A stretch of DNA of 64,000 nt, taken from NCBI GenBank assembly GCA_002418205.1, contig DIDP01000012.1, positions 1-64,000 on the forward strand, in the 5' to 3' direction. Below the pieces are notes generated by a model. That model saw only the letters and a list, made by a program, of their open reading frames with translations. It searched no databases and was not told the DNA's origin. Of this stretch, positions 1-7,574 are shown in pieces. Within the stretch, counting starts at the first letter, position 1. Each line of letters begins with the position of its first letter. Both the position numbers and the translations under genes were made by a program. Source of the DNA: Anaerolineales bacterium UBA5797 (GTDB lineage Bacteria; Chloroflexota; Anaerolineae; Anaerolineales; Villigracilaceae).

Positions 1-21
1 GAGGATTTGCCGGGGTAATTT

Positions 22-408
22 ATGTTATTTTATTACTCCAAGTACATTTGCAATTGTGTTATCGTGCTGACGTTCATAATAATTGGATGCGCAGGGTATG
101 CATTTCGCGTCAATGAGAGGCGCAAGGACGATGACCCGAAAAAAAAGAGGTGTCACCCCGCGGCAATCTTCCTCGCACCGATCACGTTGCCTTTTCTTCT
201 TTTTTTCTGGATTTTCCTCTTTATTCTCAGGTCATTGCTCTATGGTCTGTTCCTGATCCTTTTCACCATTGCGTTGGTAGCGATAAGAAAGCCGTTCCTG
301 TTGATCTGGCTGGACAGGATCGCCACTTGGATCGGAGAAAAGTTATTGGAAGCAAACACTTTCCTGATAAGAATATTTCTGCCCCAGTGGGATACACAAC
401 CAGCATAG
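22..408 (+). CDS. Small integral membrane protein, unknown function
   Basis: 128 residues with no family I recognise. A hydrophobic stretch at residues 10-28 is followed by a charged loop rich in Arg, Lys and Asp (about 32-44) and then a long, very hydrophobic region (about 47-92) that could form two or three helices. The tail is amphipathic. A purine-rich GGGG lies about 9 bases before the ATG. The gene ends just before a strong hairpin that it shares with the convergent gene on the other strand. Its codons are somewhat AT-richer than those of its neighbours. The reading frame is clear; the function is unknown. Confidence 0.6.
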   Translation: MLFYYSKYICNCVIVLTFIIIGCAGYAFRVNERRKDDDPKKKRCHPAAIFLAPITLPFLLFFWIFLFILRSLLYGLFLILFTIALVAIRKPFLLIWLDRIATWIGEKLLEANTFLIRIFLPQWDTQPA

Positions 409-410
409 AT

Positions 411-436
411 AAAACCCCGCCGTTTGGCGGGGTTTT
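411..436. terminator. Bidirectional intrinsic terminator
   Basis: A perfect 11-bp inverted repeat (AAAACCCCGCC / GGCGGGGTTTT) with a GTTT loop lies between two convergent genes. It has a T run on both strands, so it can end transcription from either side. Confidence 0.85.
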
Positions 437-890
437 ATTCTTCCAACTTTTTGAAATAGCTTTGATATGGGACCATCATCAGGAAACCGATGGCGATGAC
501 GATCTGCCCCGCGAGCACGCCGCCCGCCTGCCAGGGACCGAAATAGGGAACGTTTGGCAAAGGCTGTGAACCCATCCCGAAGACATCCGCCATGCCGGTG
601 AAGACCGCCACAACGTAGCCGGTGCCGACCAACCGCATTCCGATATCGGCAAGGATGCTGCGCTGCTCCCTGCCCCACAAGGCGATCAGCCCCACATAAC
701 CGCCGATACAGATCAGCGCCAGACCGATCAAAAACACTGCAATTTGAATAAACCCGACCACCGGGCTCCGGTCCCAACCGAACCAATTGGGTTTCGCTCC
801 GACCGTAAAAACGAAAGCGCCAAAAGCCACTGCAATCAAACTAAAGCGGATGCGCAGATATGAGATGCGGAATGCAGGTTCGCCGTTCAT
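435..890 (-). CDS. Four-helix membrane protein, unknown function
   Basis: 151 residues with four predicted membrane segments (about 15-33, 46-68, 85-105 and 120-142) and a short basic/acidic C-terminus. No domain is recognised. Its start overlaps the end of the upstream M19 dipeptidase gene by four bases (ATGA), so the two are probably translationally coupled in one operon. The stop codon sits on the edge of the shared bidirectional terminator. It may be a small membrane partner, but nothing in the sequence says of what. Confidence 0.6.
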   Translation of the reverse strand: MNGEPAFRISYLRIRFSLIAVAFGAFVFTVGAKPNWFGWDRSPVVGFIQIAVFLIGLALICIGGYVGLIALWGREQRSILADIGMRLVGTGYVVAVFTGMADVFGMGSQPLPNVPYFGPWQAGGVLAGQIVIAIGFLMMVPYQSYFKKLEE

Positions 891-1981
891 GAGGGTAAAT
901 TGCTTCGCAGGAATCTCAGCCAGTTGCTGCCGAGGATGTTGGCTGCATCGGCTTCGCTGTATCCGCGCTCCATTAACTTGGAGGCAATGATCTGCAGGTC
1001 GGCGATCGAATCAAGCTCGGGAGGAATGGATTGCAGACCGAAGCCGCCATCGAAATCCGAACCGATCCCGGCGTGCAGTGAGTCACCCGCCAACTGGCAG
1101 ATGTGATCGATGTGAGCGATCAGGGCATCCAGCGAAACCTCCTCGCGGCGGCTTCCGTTTTTGCGCAGCCAGCCCACCTTGAGGAAGGCATTGAGCGGGA
1201 CGACCCCCATGACTCCATCGCGTTCGATCAGGCTGCGGATAACCCGGTCCGGGATGTGGCGATTTGAGGTCGAACCCTGCATCAACGCCGCGCAATTTGC
1301 ATGGGTTGCCATCACGGGTCCTTCGTAACGATCCAACGACTCATACGCGGCGGCCTCGTCCATGTGACTGAGATCGAGGATGAAATTGTAATCTGCCATC
1401 GCAGAGATCAATTGACGTCCTTCGTCCGTCAGCGGACCCGGCTCACCGGTGCCGCCACAATAGCGCGTCCCTGCCCATGCCAGGCCGATCATGCGCAGAC
1501 CCAGGTCCCACCATTCGGACAATTCATGCGGAGAGCGGATGCCGTCCGCACCTTCCATGAGGTAGACCATGCCGACGGGATGACCCTTGTCATCCTCGGC
1601 GGGTTTGGACCAGTGTTCGATAACGGAATCAAGTTCAGGCGTCGAGGTGATGAGGCGGAATTTATCCGGATGAAAATCTGTCAGTTTGCGGTAAACGTCA
1701 ATCTGGTCACGATAAAGGCGGTGGGCGGATTCAGAGTCCTTGTAAATGAGGATATCCCCATCCTCCCACTTTCTGGCGGGGGTCACGTATAACGTTGCAA
1801 AGACAACAGCGACCTGGCCGCGTTGGTATTCGGGCCAACCGATGAGGCAGTCACCGTTCAATTCGGGTATGCGCGTGTCAGCCTCAAAGCGACGCGTTTC
1901 AGTTACAGAGCGCGTGTAATCGCGCCCATAGGTAAGCATGTTCCAGGCAATGTCTTGATGTGAATCAATGATCAGGGGCAT
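887..1981 (-). CDS. Membrane dipeptidase (peptidase family M19)
   Basis: 364 residues, the usual length of bacterial M19 (renal-dipeptidase-like) metallopeptidases, which split dipeptides, often with a D-amino acid at the second position, using two zinc ions in an amidohydrolase barrel. The N-terminus carries the DSHQD metal motif (residues 6-10). Further on are an acidic EGADG stretch, LSHMD, ATHANC (metal histidines) and GSDFDGG near residue 310, all in family order. There is no signal peptide, so it is probably cytoplasmic. It overlaps the following membrane-protein gene by four bases. Family assignment is secure; the substrate is not. Confidence 0.9.
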   Translation of the reverse strand: MPLIIDSHQDIAWNMLTYGRDYTRSVTETRRFEADTRIPELNGDCLIGWPEYQRGQVAVVFATLYVTPARKWEDGDILIYKDSESAHRLYRDQIDVYRKLTDFHPDKFRLITSTPELDSVIEHWSKPAEDDKGHPVGMVYLMEGADGIRSPHELSEWWDLGLRMIGLAWAGTRYCGGTGEPGPLTDEGRQLISAMADYNFILDLSHMDEAAAYESLDRYEGPVMATHANCAALMQGSTSNRHIPDRVIRSLIERDGVMGVVPLNAFLKVGWLRKNGSRREEVSLDALIAHIDHICQLAGDSLHAGIGSDFDGGFGLQSIPPELDSIADLQIIASKLMERGYSEADAANILGSNWLRFLRSNLPS

Positions 1982-1988
1982 GGTCTTG

Positions 1989-2015
1989 AAAAAGCGTCCC
2001 GCCTGAGGCGGGACG
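1989..2015 (-). terminator. Intrinsic terminator of the S1 gene
   Basis: A perfect 9-bp stem (CGTCCCGCC / GGCGGGACG) with a TGA loop is followed on the minus strand by five T. It lies directly downstream of the S1 stop codon and upstream of the dipeptidase gene. Confidence 0.75.
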
Positions 2016-2033
2016 TTCTTAGGTTCAGACTAA

Positions 2034-3365
2034 CTAGGCTTCCGTATCAGGTGTTTCTGAGGTCGATTCCCCCGTGGAATCATCTGATGTGGATTGAGGT
2101 TCCGAGTCATCGGAAGCCTGCGGCTCCCCGGTGTCCTCAGGCTCATCAACAGACTTGAATTCAGCAGCAAGCAGTTTGAAGTCCTTATCGGCATAGGCGG
2201 CTGAATCCACTTTGCGAAGGCTCAAGCCAATACGGTGCTGTTCGGGATCGATACGGATGACGCGCAAGGTCTTGACGTCGCCTTCCTTGAGAACTTCCCT
2301 CGGATGTTCGATGCGCTGTTCCGAGATCTCGGAGATGTGAATGAGTCCTTCCAGATCGCCTTCGAGGCGGGCAAAAGCGCCGAACTTGGTCAGGCGGGTG
2401 ATCACACCCTCCACCAGTTGCCCGACGCTGAACTTCTCCATGCGGGATCTCCAGGGGTCCTCCTGCAGGGCACGGACGGAAAGACCGATGCGCTTCTTTT
2501 CGCGGTCGATGTTGATCACTTTGACCTGGACCTCCTGCCCCACTTCGAGCACTTCGCGCGGGTGGTCAATGTGGTCCCAGGAAAGTTCAGAGAGATGGAC
2601 AAGGCCATCTGCGCCGTTAACGTTGATGAATGCACCGAAGTTGGCAAGGCTGGTCACGCGACCGGTATACACTTTGCCTTCCTCGAGTTCCTCGAGCACG
2701 CGCTCCTTGATGGACTGGCGCGACTCGGTGCTGGCGGCGCGCTCCGAAAGGATCAGGCGGCGGCGTTCGCGGTCCACTTCGATCACACGGACGGAGATGG
2801 GCTGTCCCACCATCTTCTGCCAGCGTTGTTCGGGCGTGTCGCCGGTGGATTGGGTGCGGCGCAAGGCGCTGATCTGCGAGGAGGGGACAAAACCGCGCAA
2901 GCCTTCGACCAGAACGATCAAGCCGCCCTTGTTGAAACCGGCGATCTTGCTCTCGACGACGGCGCTCTCCTCGAGCAGTTTATCCACGTTATCCCAGGAA
3001 AGTTGTTCCTGCGCCCGCTTGATCGAAAGGACGACATTACCGTTCGCATCTTCAGGGCTCAATACAAAAACGGGGATCTCCTTCCCCACCTCAAGCGCTT
3101 CGCGGTCCTCATCGGACAATTGGTCCAGTTCGCGGCCCGAGACAACACCCTCCGATTTGGCACCAATGCTTACAAGGATCTGTGAGGGGCTGACACTGGC
3201 AATGACACCTGTGCGGATCTCGCCAGGTTGAGGTAAATCAATGCTAAAATCCTGATCCTGCAACAAGGATTCCATTGTTTGATTGCTATTGTTTTTGTTG
3301 AGCTGTTCTCCCTGCTTTTGAACGTCGCTCCCTTGATTCGGCAGGGCCTGATTCTGGTCTGTCAC
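2034..3365 (-). CDS. rpsA: Ribosomal protein S1 homolog (four S1 domains)
   Basis: 443 residues with four S1 RNA-binding domains at roughly 48-118, 136-205, 228-300 and 314-386. Domains 3 and 4 show the classic GAF(I/A) and GL(V/I)H(L/I)SE(L/I)S patterns. S1 brings mRNA to the 30S subunit for initiation; the four-domain form is typical of Gram-positive and Chloroflexota S1 and is shorter than the six-domain proteobacterial form. The N-terminus (1-45) is Gln/Asn-rich and the last 50 residues are an acidic Ser/Thr/Glu tail, both probably disordered. The start is GTG, with GGAG eight bases upstream. The gene is monocistronic, with its own terminator. Confidence 0.9.
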   Translation of the reverse strand: MTDQNQALPNQGSDVQKQGEQLNKNNSNQTMESLLQDQDFSIDLPQPGEIRTGVIASVSPSQILVSIGAKSEGVVSGRELDQLSDEDREALEVGKEIPVFVLSPEDANGNVVLSIKRAQEQLSWDNVDKLLEESAVVESKIAGFNKGGLIVLVEGLRGFVPSSQISALRRTQSTGDTPEQRWQKMVGQPISVRVIEVDRERRRLILSERAASTESRQSIKERVLEELEEGKVYTGRVTSLANFGAFINVNGADGLVHLSELSWDHIDHPREVLEVGQEVQVKVINIDREKKRIGLSVRALQEDPWRSRMEKFSVGQLVEGVITRLTKFGAFARLEGDLEGLIHISEISEQRIEHPREVLKEGDVKTLRVIRIDPEQHRIGLSLRKVDSAAYADKDFKLLAAEFKSVDEPEDTGEPQASDDSEPQSTSDDSTGESTSETPDTEA

Positions 3366-3526
3366 TAGATACTCCGGTTAAGAAAAATGTAAGGGGGATT
3401 ATACAGGTGATTGTAGAAGTTTGCAACCCTGACAATCATAACGTTGCAGTTTTGACACCGGAGTGAGGGACTTGATGATTTTATGAAATCCTCCCCCGGA
3501 TTTAATCAGGTTTTGGAATCACGCGT

Positions 3527-3532
3527 TATAAT
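3527..3532 (+). promoter_or_regulatory. Probable -10 box of the chlI/chlD locus
   Basis: A perfect TATAAT lies 20 bases before the chosen ATG, with GGAG (3541-3544) between them, so transcription would start just ahead of the ribosome binding site. No convincing -35 box is visible at the standard spacing. Confidence 0.4.
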
Positions 3533-3551
3533 CATCGTTCGGAGTTTACCA

Positions 3552-4652
3552 ATGCCACCTATCTTCCCATTCACTGCGATCGTCGGACAGGAGCGCATGC
3601 GACGCGCCCTCATTTTGAACGCCGTTGACACACGCATCGGCGGTGTGTTGATCCGCGGAGAACGCGGCACCGCAAAATCGACAGCCTCGCGCGCGCTTGC
3701 CGCGCTGCTTCCCAAGGTAAAAGTTGTGGACGACTGCCGCTTCGGTTGTGACCCTGACAAGCCCAATACCTGGTGCACGGAATGCAAGGAACGATTTGAA
3801 GAAGCGAAAAAGATTCCCTCGCACATCCGTACCACATCCTTTGTCAACCTGCCCGTTTCCGCGACGGAAGACCGCGTGGTGGGCACGCTCGATATCGAAC
3901 AGGCGATCCAAAAGGGCGAACGTCACTTCGAGCCGGGCATCCTCGCCAGCGCGAACCGCGGGTTGCTCTACATCGACGAGGTCAACCTGCTCGATGACCA
4001 TGTGGTGGACGTCCTGCTGGACTCCGCCGCGATGGGCGTGAACATGGTCGAACGTGAAGGCATCTCCTTCACCCATCCCGCCCGCTTCATTCTCGTTGGG
4101 ACGATGAATCCTGAAGAGGGAGAATTACGCCCTCAATTGCTTGATCGCTTCGCCCTTTCCGTGGACATCGTGGGCATCCGCGATGCACGCGAACGCGTGA
4201 TGATCATGGAACGCAACATCGCCTTCGAACAGGACTCGGAATCCTTCCGCCAGCAATGGATGCCAAAAGAGGAGGAACTCTCCCATCAGATCGAACGCGG
4301 ACGTGAACTCGTCGGTCAGGTCACACACACCAGCCGCGACCTGCTCTCCATCGCGGCGTTGACCGCGTCCCTTAATGTGGACGGCCATCGCGCGGACCTG
4401 GTCATCCTCAAAGCGGCGCGCGCCCAGGCTGCGTTCGAGGGCAGGACAAAGATCAACGACCACGATATAGCGCTTGCGGCTGAACTGGCACTCCCCCACC
4501 GCATCAAACGGACTCCCTTCCAGCAGGCTGAGATGACGACCGAGCAGTTACAGGAGCGCATCGAGCAGTTGGCAGGTCAATCGGTCCCGAATGAAGCGGA
4601 ATCGGATGAGTCCGAATCTCAGCAAGGCAAACCCGAGGAAAAAAAAACTTAA
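3552..4652 (+). CDS. chlI: Magnesium/cobalt chelatase ATPase subunit (ChlI/BchI type)
   Basis: The AAA+ motor subunit of ChlI/ChlD-type chelatases, which uses ATP to drive metal insertion into a tetrapyrrole. 366 residues from the ATG at 3552, chosen because GGAG sits seven bases upstream; the frame is also open to an ATG at 3483. Visible features are Walker A GERGTAKST (36-44), a cysteine cluster (Cys62, 66, 75, 78), Walker B LLYIDE (138-143) and the sensor motif GTMNPEEGEL. The C-terminus after about residue 330 is an acidic Glu/Ser/Gln linker that stops right after a run of nine A. No other chlorophyll genes are present, so the partner large subunit may be CobN (cobalamin) elsewhere in the genome; that is inference. 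Confidence 0.85.
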   Translation: MPPIFPFTAIVGQERMRRALILNAVDTRIGGVLIRGERGTAKSTASRALAALLPKVKVVDDCRFGCDPDKPNTWCTECKERFEEAKKIPSHIRTTSFVNLPVSATEDRVVGTLDIEQAIQKGERHFEPGILASANRGLLYIDEVNLLDDHVVDVLLDSAAMGVNMVEREGISFTHPARFILVGTMNPEEGELRPQLLDRFALSVDIVGIRDARERVMIMERNIAFEQDSESFRQQWMPKEEELSHQIERGRELVGQVTHTSRDLLSIAALTASLNVDGHRADLVILKAARAQAAFEGRTKINDHDIALAAELALPHRIKRTPFQQAEMTTEQLQERIEQLAGQSVPNEAESDESESQQGKPEEKKT

Positions 4653-4731
4653 AGCTCGAAGATGAGCGCGAGGAAGGTCCGCAGGAGGGCAAGCCGGAGC
4701 CGATGCCGCAGGATGTGTTCGCGAACACATC
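4624..4731 (+). promoter_or_regulatory. Candidate programmed frameshift site joining chlI to chlD
   Basis: Nine consecutive A (4639-4647) lie at the very end of the chlI frame, read as GAA AAA AAA ACT TAA. A -1 slip on AAA AAA gives AAC TTA AAG CTC and enters a frame with no stop until 5611. An SD-like AAGG at 4624-4627 sits about 11 bases upstream, as in known -1 sites. A perfect 20-base palindrome (4712-4731) lies about 65 bases downstream, farther than usual for a stimulator. The third frame is closed at once (TGA at 4663). One extra A added by RNA polymerase would give the same protein. Confidence 0.6.
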
Positions 4732-5611
4732 GGCAAATTGGTGGGAAGGCGGGCAGAAGATCAAAGCGGGCGAGAAATTCCAGCCGCGCAAGTTGAACAC
4801 GCCGCTTGATAAACTGGCGCGCAAACACGCAGGCAGGCGTTCGCTCACCAGGACCGAACGCAAACACGGACGCTACATCAAGGCGCGCCCTGCCGGTGAA
4901 AAGAAGGACGACATCGCCTTCGATGCCACCTTCCGCGCCGCGGCGCCGCACCAGAAATCCCGCACCGAAAAACGGAAACGGCTTGCATTCGCCATCGAGT
5001 CATCGGATCTGCAGCGAAAGATCCGCGTGAAGCGCGTGGCGAATCTCGTGCTGTTTTTGGTGGACGCATCATGGTCGATGGCAGTGGCGGAACGCATGAA
5101 CGCAACGAAGGGAGCGATATTGTCGTTGCTCACAGATGCATACCAACGCCGTGACCGGGTGGGGTTGATCGTCTTTCAAAAGGACCGCGCCACGCTCGTA
5201 CTCCCACCCACCAACTCCGTTCAATTAGCCCAACGCGCCCTGATGGACATCCCCGTCGGTGGGAAGACGCCGCTTTCAGCAGGTCTGTTCCTCGCCGCGG
5301 ATGTGCTGCGGCAGGAGAAATTGCATCATCCCGACATCGAACCGTTGTTGATCGTGTTGACCGATGGTGCAGGGAATGTATCCATTGGTTCTTTGCCCCC
5401 GCAGGAAGAATCCTATAAATTCGCGGAGATGATCGCACACGAAAAAGTGAAGAGCGTGGTCATCAACATGGAACACGCCGCCTTCGACCAGGGACTTGCC
5501 CAGCAGTTGGCGAATCACCTCAAGGCGCCATGTTATGCATTGAGCGAGTTGAAAGCAGAGAACTTGTATCACGCGGTGAAAGATGAGATGGCAAGACCGG
5601 TGAAGAAGTAG
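4703..5611 (+). CDS. chlD: ChlD-type chelatase vWA half, probably made as a -1 frameshift fusion with ChlI
   Basis: The von Willebrand A domain of the medium subunit of Mg/Co chelatase. The MIDAS is complete: DASWS (Asp121, Ser123, Ser125), the Thr of GGKTP (189) and the Asp of LTDG (221). Residues 1-110 are a basic linker with WWEGG. Normal ChlD has an N-terminal AAA+ domain, an acidic linker and then vWA; here that N-terminal half is missing from this frame. The frame is open upstream of 4703 through a Glu/Pro-rich linker back into the A9 run in chlI, so a -1 shift would give a full AAA+/linker/vWA protein of about 685 residues (3552-5611). Independent initiation at the ATG (GGAG three bases upstream) cannot be excluded. 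Confidence 0.8.
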   Translation: MPQDVFANTSANWWEGGQKIKAGEKFQPRKLNTPLDKLARKHAGRRSLTRTERKHGRYIKARPAGEKKDDIAFDATFRAAAPHQKSRTEKRKRLAFAIESSDLQRKIRVKRVANLVLFLVDASWSMAVAERMNATKGAILSLLTDAYQRRDRVGLIVFQKDRATLVLPPTNSVQLAQRALMDIPVGGKTPLSAGLFLAADVLRQEKLHHPDIEPLLIVLTDGAGNVSIGSLPPQEESYKFAEMIAHEKVKSVVINMEHAAFDQGLAQQLANHLKAPCYALSELKAENLYHAVKDEMARPVKK

Positions 5612-5619
5612 CACCCCTG

Positions 5620-5686
5620 CCTCGCCAAATCCGACAACCTAAAGTCTGAATATGAATTCAAAGACTCCTTGTCGGATTTGGCGAGG
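5620..5686. repeat. Long inverted repeat between convergent genes
   Basis: Two perfect 18-base arms (5620-5637 and 5669-5686, CCTCGCCAAATCCGACAA and its complement) surround a 31-base centre that itself can pair (AGTCTGAAT / ATTC..AGACT). It lies between convergent chlD and the TIR-FGE gene. It may act as a bidirectional terminator or be a small dispersed element; there is no T run. Confidence 0.6.
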
Positions 5687-5707
5687 GTGTCCGAAGGGCG
5701 GGTGGGG

Positions 5708-7327
5708 CTAAGGGGTCGCATCCATCGCGCAACGGAAGCCGATGTAGTTGGTGGTATCTGTAGGGTTGTCCCAGCCACGGTCGGCAGAACGGACGCTGTC
5801 ATCGTCGTCGTACCACGCGCCGCCTCGCGCCACGCGATATTCACCTGAATCAGAGCCTAATGGATTGGAGTCTTGCGAACTGGCATAATAGGTTTCGCCA
5901 AACCAGTCTGCCACCCATTCCCAGACATTGCCTGCCATATCTAGCGCGCCATACGGGCTGGCTCCGTCTGGATACGTGCCAACTTCGGTCGTGTCACCAA
6001 CATTGGAATTGTAATTCAATATCCCATCATGAGGCGTTTGGTTACCCCACGGAAAAGACCTATCATCATCGCCGCGTGCAGCTTTCTCCCACTCAGCTTC
6101 GGTCGGCAGGCGGCGGTCTACCCATTCACAATAGGTTTTGGCATCTTCCCATGACACGTGGATTACAGGATAATTATCAAATGCTGAGGCACGAAAATAA
6201 AAATCACGAGTATTAGAACCTCCACTTCTCGGATTCTCACACACTCCATCTACCACACATTCAGAGTACATGGCGTTGGTCACTTCTGTCTGGTCAATCC
6301 AGAAGGCATCAAGATAAACTGTATGAATTGGTTTTTCATTATCACGACCATCTTCACTTCCCATCGTGAATTCACCTGCGGGAACGTAGAGTAAGGTCAT
6401 TCTGTCTTTGCCAATCATGGTCGAGCCGATGCCAAGAGTAGGAGTCGGGGGAATCAATGTCTTGGTTGCGGACAACGTATTTGTACTAGCGGGTTGTAAA
6501 GCGTGCGTCCTAATAACATCTGGTATTTGTGTGGATTCCGTAGTATTAAATGAAAGATTGTTCCAAAGACTAATCCCGCCCCAGAGGCAAAGCCCGAGGA
6601 ATACCAAAAGACCCACCTCGAGTCTATAAGGAAATATCTTTGCCGGAGCGCGTCTTTTGCCTGACCTTTCAATTGTTTGCGGTGTGCTTGTAACGGGTTT
6701 TGGCGATTCCTTCTCATCCAAAGGCGTTTTTCCAACCTGTTTTACAGACCCGTTTGCTTTTTCTCTTAGTTTCAGAGCTTCATCTGCGGCTTTCTGTTCT
6801 TCTTTAACCACTTTGCGCACTTCCATAGAAACCGGGTGCAAAACCGTATCCAAGGGTTTGTTCAAATACTCGGTGCGCAGCCGATTCATAGCCTCTTCAA
6901 AATAGTCCTCATGCACATTCAGACCGTTGTAACGAGTAAGATGCCGCAACTTACCGGTTAAAACTTCAGGTTTCACCCCTCGCAACCACCTGGAAACCCC
7001 GGATTTGGAGGCAGCGCCAAACCGAAAACCCTTGAAAAACAACGGGACGATGTTGCGTTTTTCATCGATTGCAAGTTCAATCTCGCGCCGCAGCCAATCG
7101 CCTGGTTCATTGCAACGGTCCAAAGCTGTCGGAGTGAGTATCAGTACAAAATGGGCGCGCGCCCGAATGTTGCTCGTAATGATCTGCTCGAAATCCCCAC
7201 TGGAAATGCTTCTGTAATCGAAGAATACGTCATACCCCTGATTCTTCAGGTTCTCATAGACCGCGAGTGCAGTATATACATCCGCGCGGCGGTAGCTGAT
7301 AAAAACTGTCTTCTCAATCCTTGCCAT
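5708..7327 (-). CDS. TIR domain - transmembrane - FGE/sulfatase-modifying-factor-like fusion protein
   Basis: 539 residues. Residues 1-150 are a TIR domain (FISYRR at 9-14; later ILTPTALDRC and WLRREIELAI, the place of the catalytic-type Glu in NAD-consuming TIRs). A charged linker, one membrane helix (about 230-252) and a Thr/Pro/Ser linker lead to an FGE-sulfatase domain (about 305-539: PAGEFTMGSEDG, DQTEVTN, RRLPTEAEWEKAARG, DMAGNVWEW, IGFRCA). The two active-site cysteines of true formylglycine-generating enzymes, found after the GGSW-like motif, are absent (GGAWYDDDD...), so this domain more likely binds a ligand. The topology suggests a cytosolic TIR and an external FGE domain. The next gene upstream encodes a related FGE domain without TIR. 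A signalling or defence role is inference. Confidence 0.85.
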   Translation of the reverse strand: MARIEKTVFISYRRADVYTALAVYENLKNQGYDVFFDYRSISSGDFEQIITSNIRARAHFVLILTPTALDRCNEPGDWLRREIELAIDEKRNIVPLFFKGFRFGAASKSGVSRWLRGVKPEVLTGKLRHLTRYNGLNVHEDYFEEAMNRLRTEYLNKPLDTVLHPVSMEVRKVVKEEQKAADEALKLREKANGSVKQVGKTPLDEKESPKPVTSTPQTIERSGKRRAPAKIFPYRLEVGLLVFLGLCLWGGISLWNNLSFNTTESTQIPDVIRTHALQPASTNTLSATKTLIPPTPTLGIGSTMIGKDRMTLLYVPAGEFTMGSEDGRDNEKPIHTVYLDAFWIDQTEVTNAMYSECVVDGVCENPRSGGSNTRDFYFRASAFDNYPVIHVSWEDAKTYCEWVDRRLPTEAEWEKAARGDDDRSFPWGNQTPHDGILNYNSNVGDTTEVGTYPDGASPYGALDMAGNVWEWVADWFGETYYASSQDSNPLGSDSGEYRVARGGAWYDDDDSVRSADRGWDNPTDTTNYIGFRCAMDATP

Positions 7328-7406
7328 ATACCCTATCCATCGTATTAAGATTATACGGCAAAAATCACACCAATTCTCTCCAAAATTGATCTAGTTAGAT
7401 TAGAAA

Positions 7407-7485
7407 ATTATTTCCCCTTATCAACTCCTCCAGCATGGATCCGAGGACCTGCAAGGCGACCACATCGCCGCGAACATATTGGTGA
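7407..7485 (-). pseudogene. Remnant of a thioesterase 3' end
   Basis: This stretch closely matches the last 75 or so bases of the thioesterase gene at 8493-8984. On the minus strand it reads VRGDVVALQV..SMLEELI against VRGEVVAVQV..SMLEELL, then loses frame by a one-base deletion before the stop. Nothing of the rest of the gene remains. The 7328-7574 interval otherwise holds nothing I recognise. Confidence 0.7.
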
Positions 7486-7574
7486 GCGCAAAAACACTTA
7501 AGTTTTTTTCTTTCGAGTCAACAAAATCAGCGCTTATCTATGTCACAATGCGCTAAAAACCAAATATCCAATAA

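Noticed and set aside
2235..3231. Two overlapping open frames opposite the S1 gene
   Set aside because: Both are inside rpsA; composition is typical of antisense readings.
3552..5611. Bacteriochlorophyll synthesis locus
   Set aside because: Only ChlI/ChlD-type parts are present; there is no bchH, bchM or other pigment gene in the window. A cobalt chelatase role is as likely.
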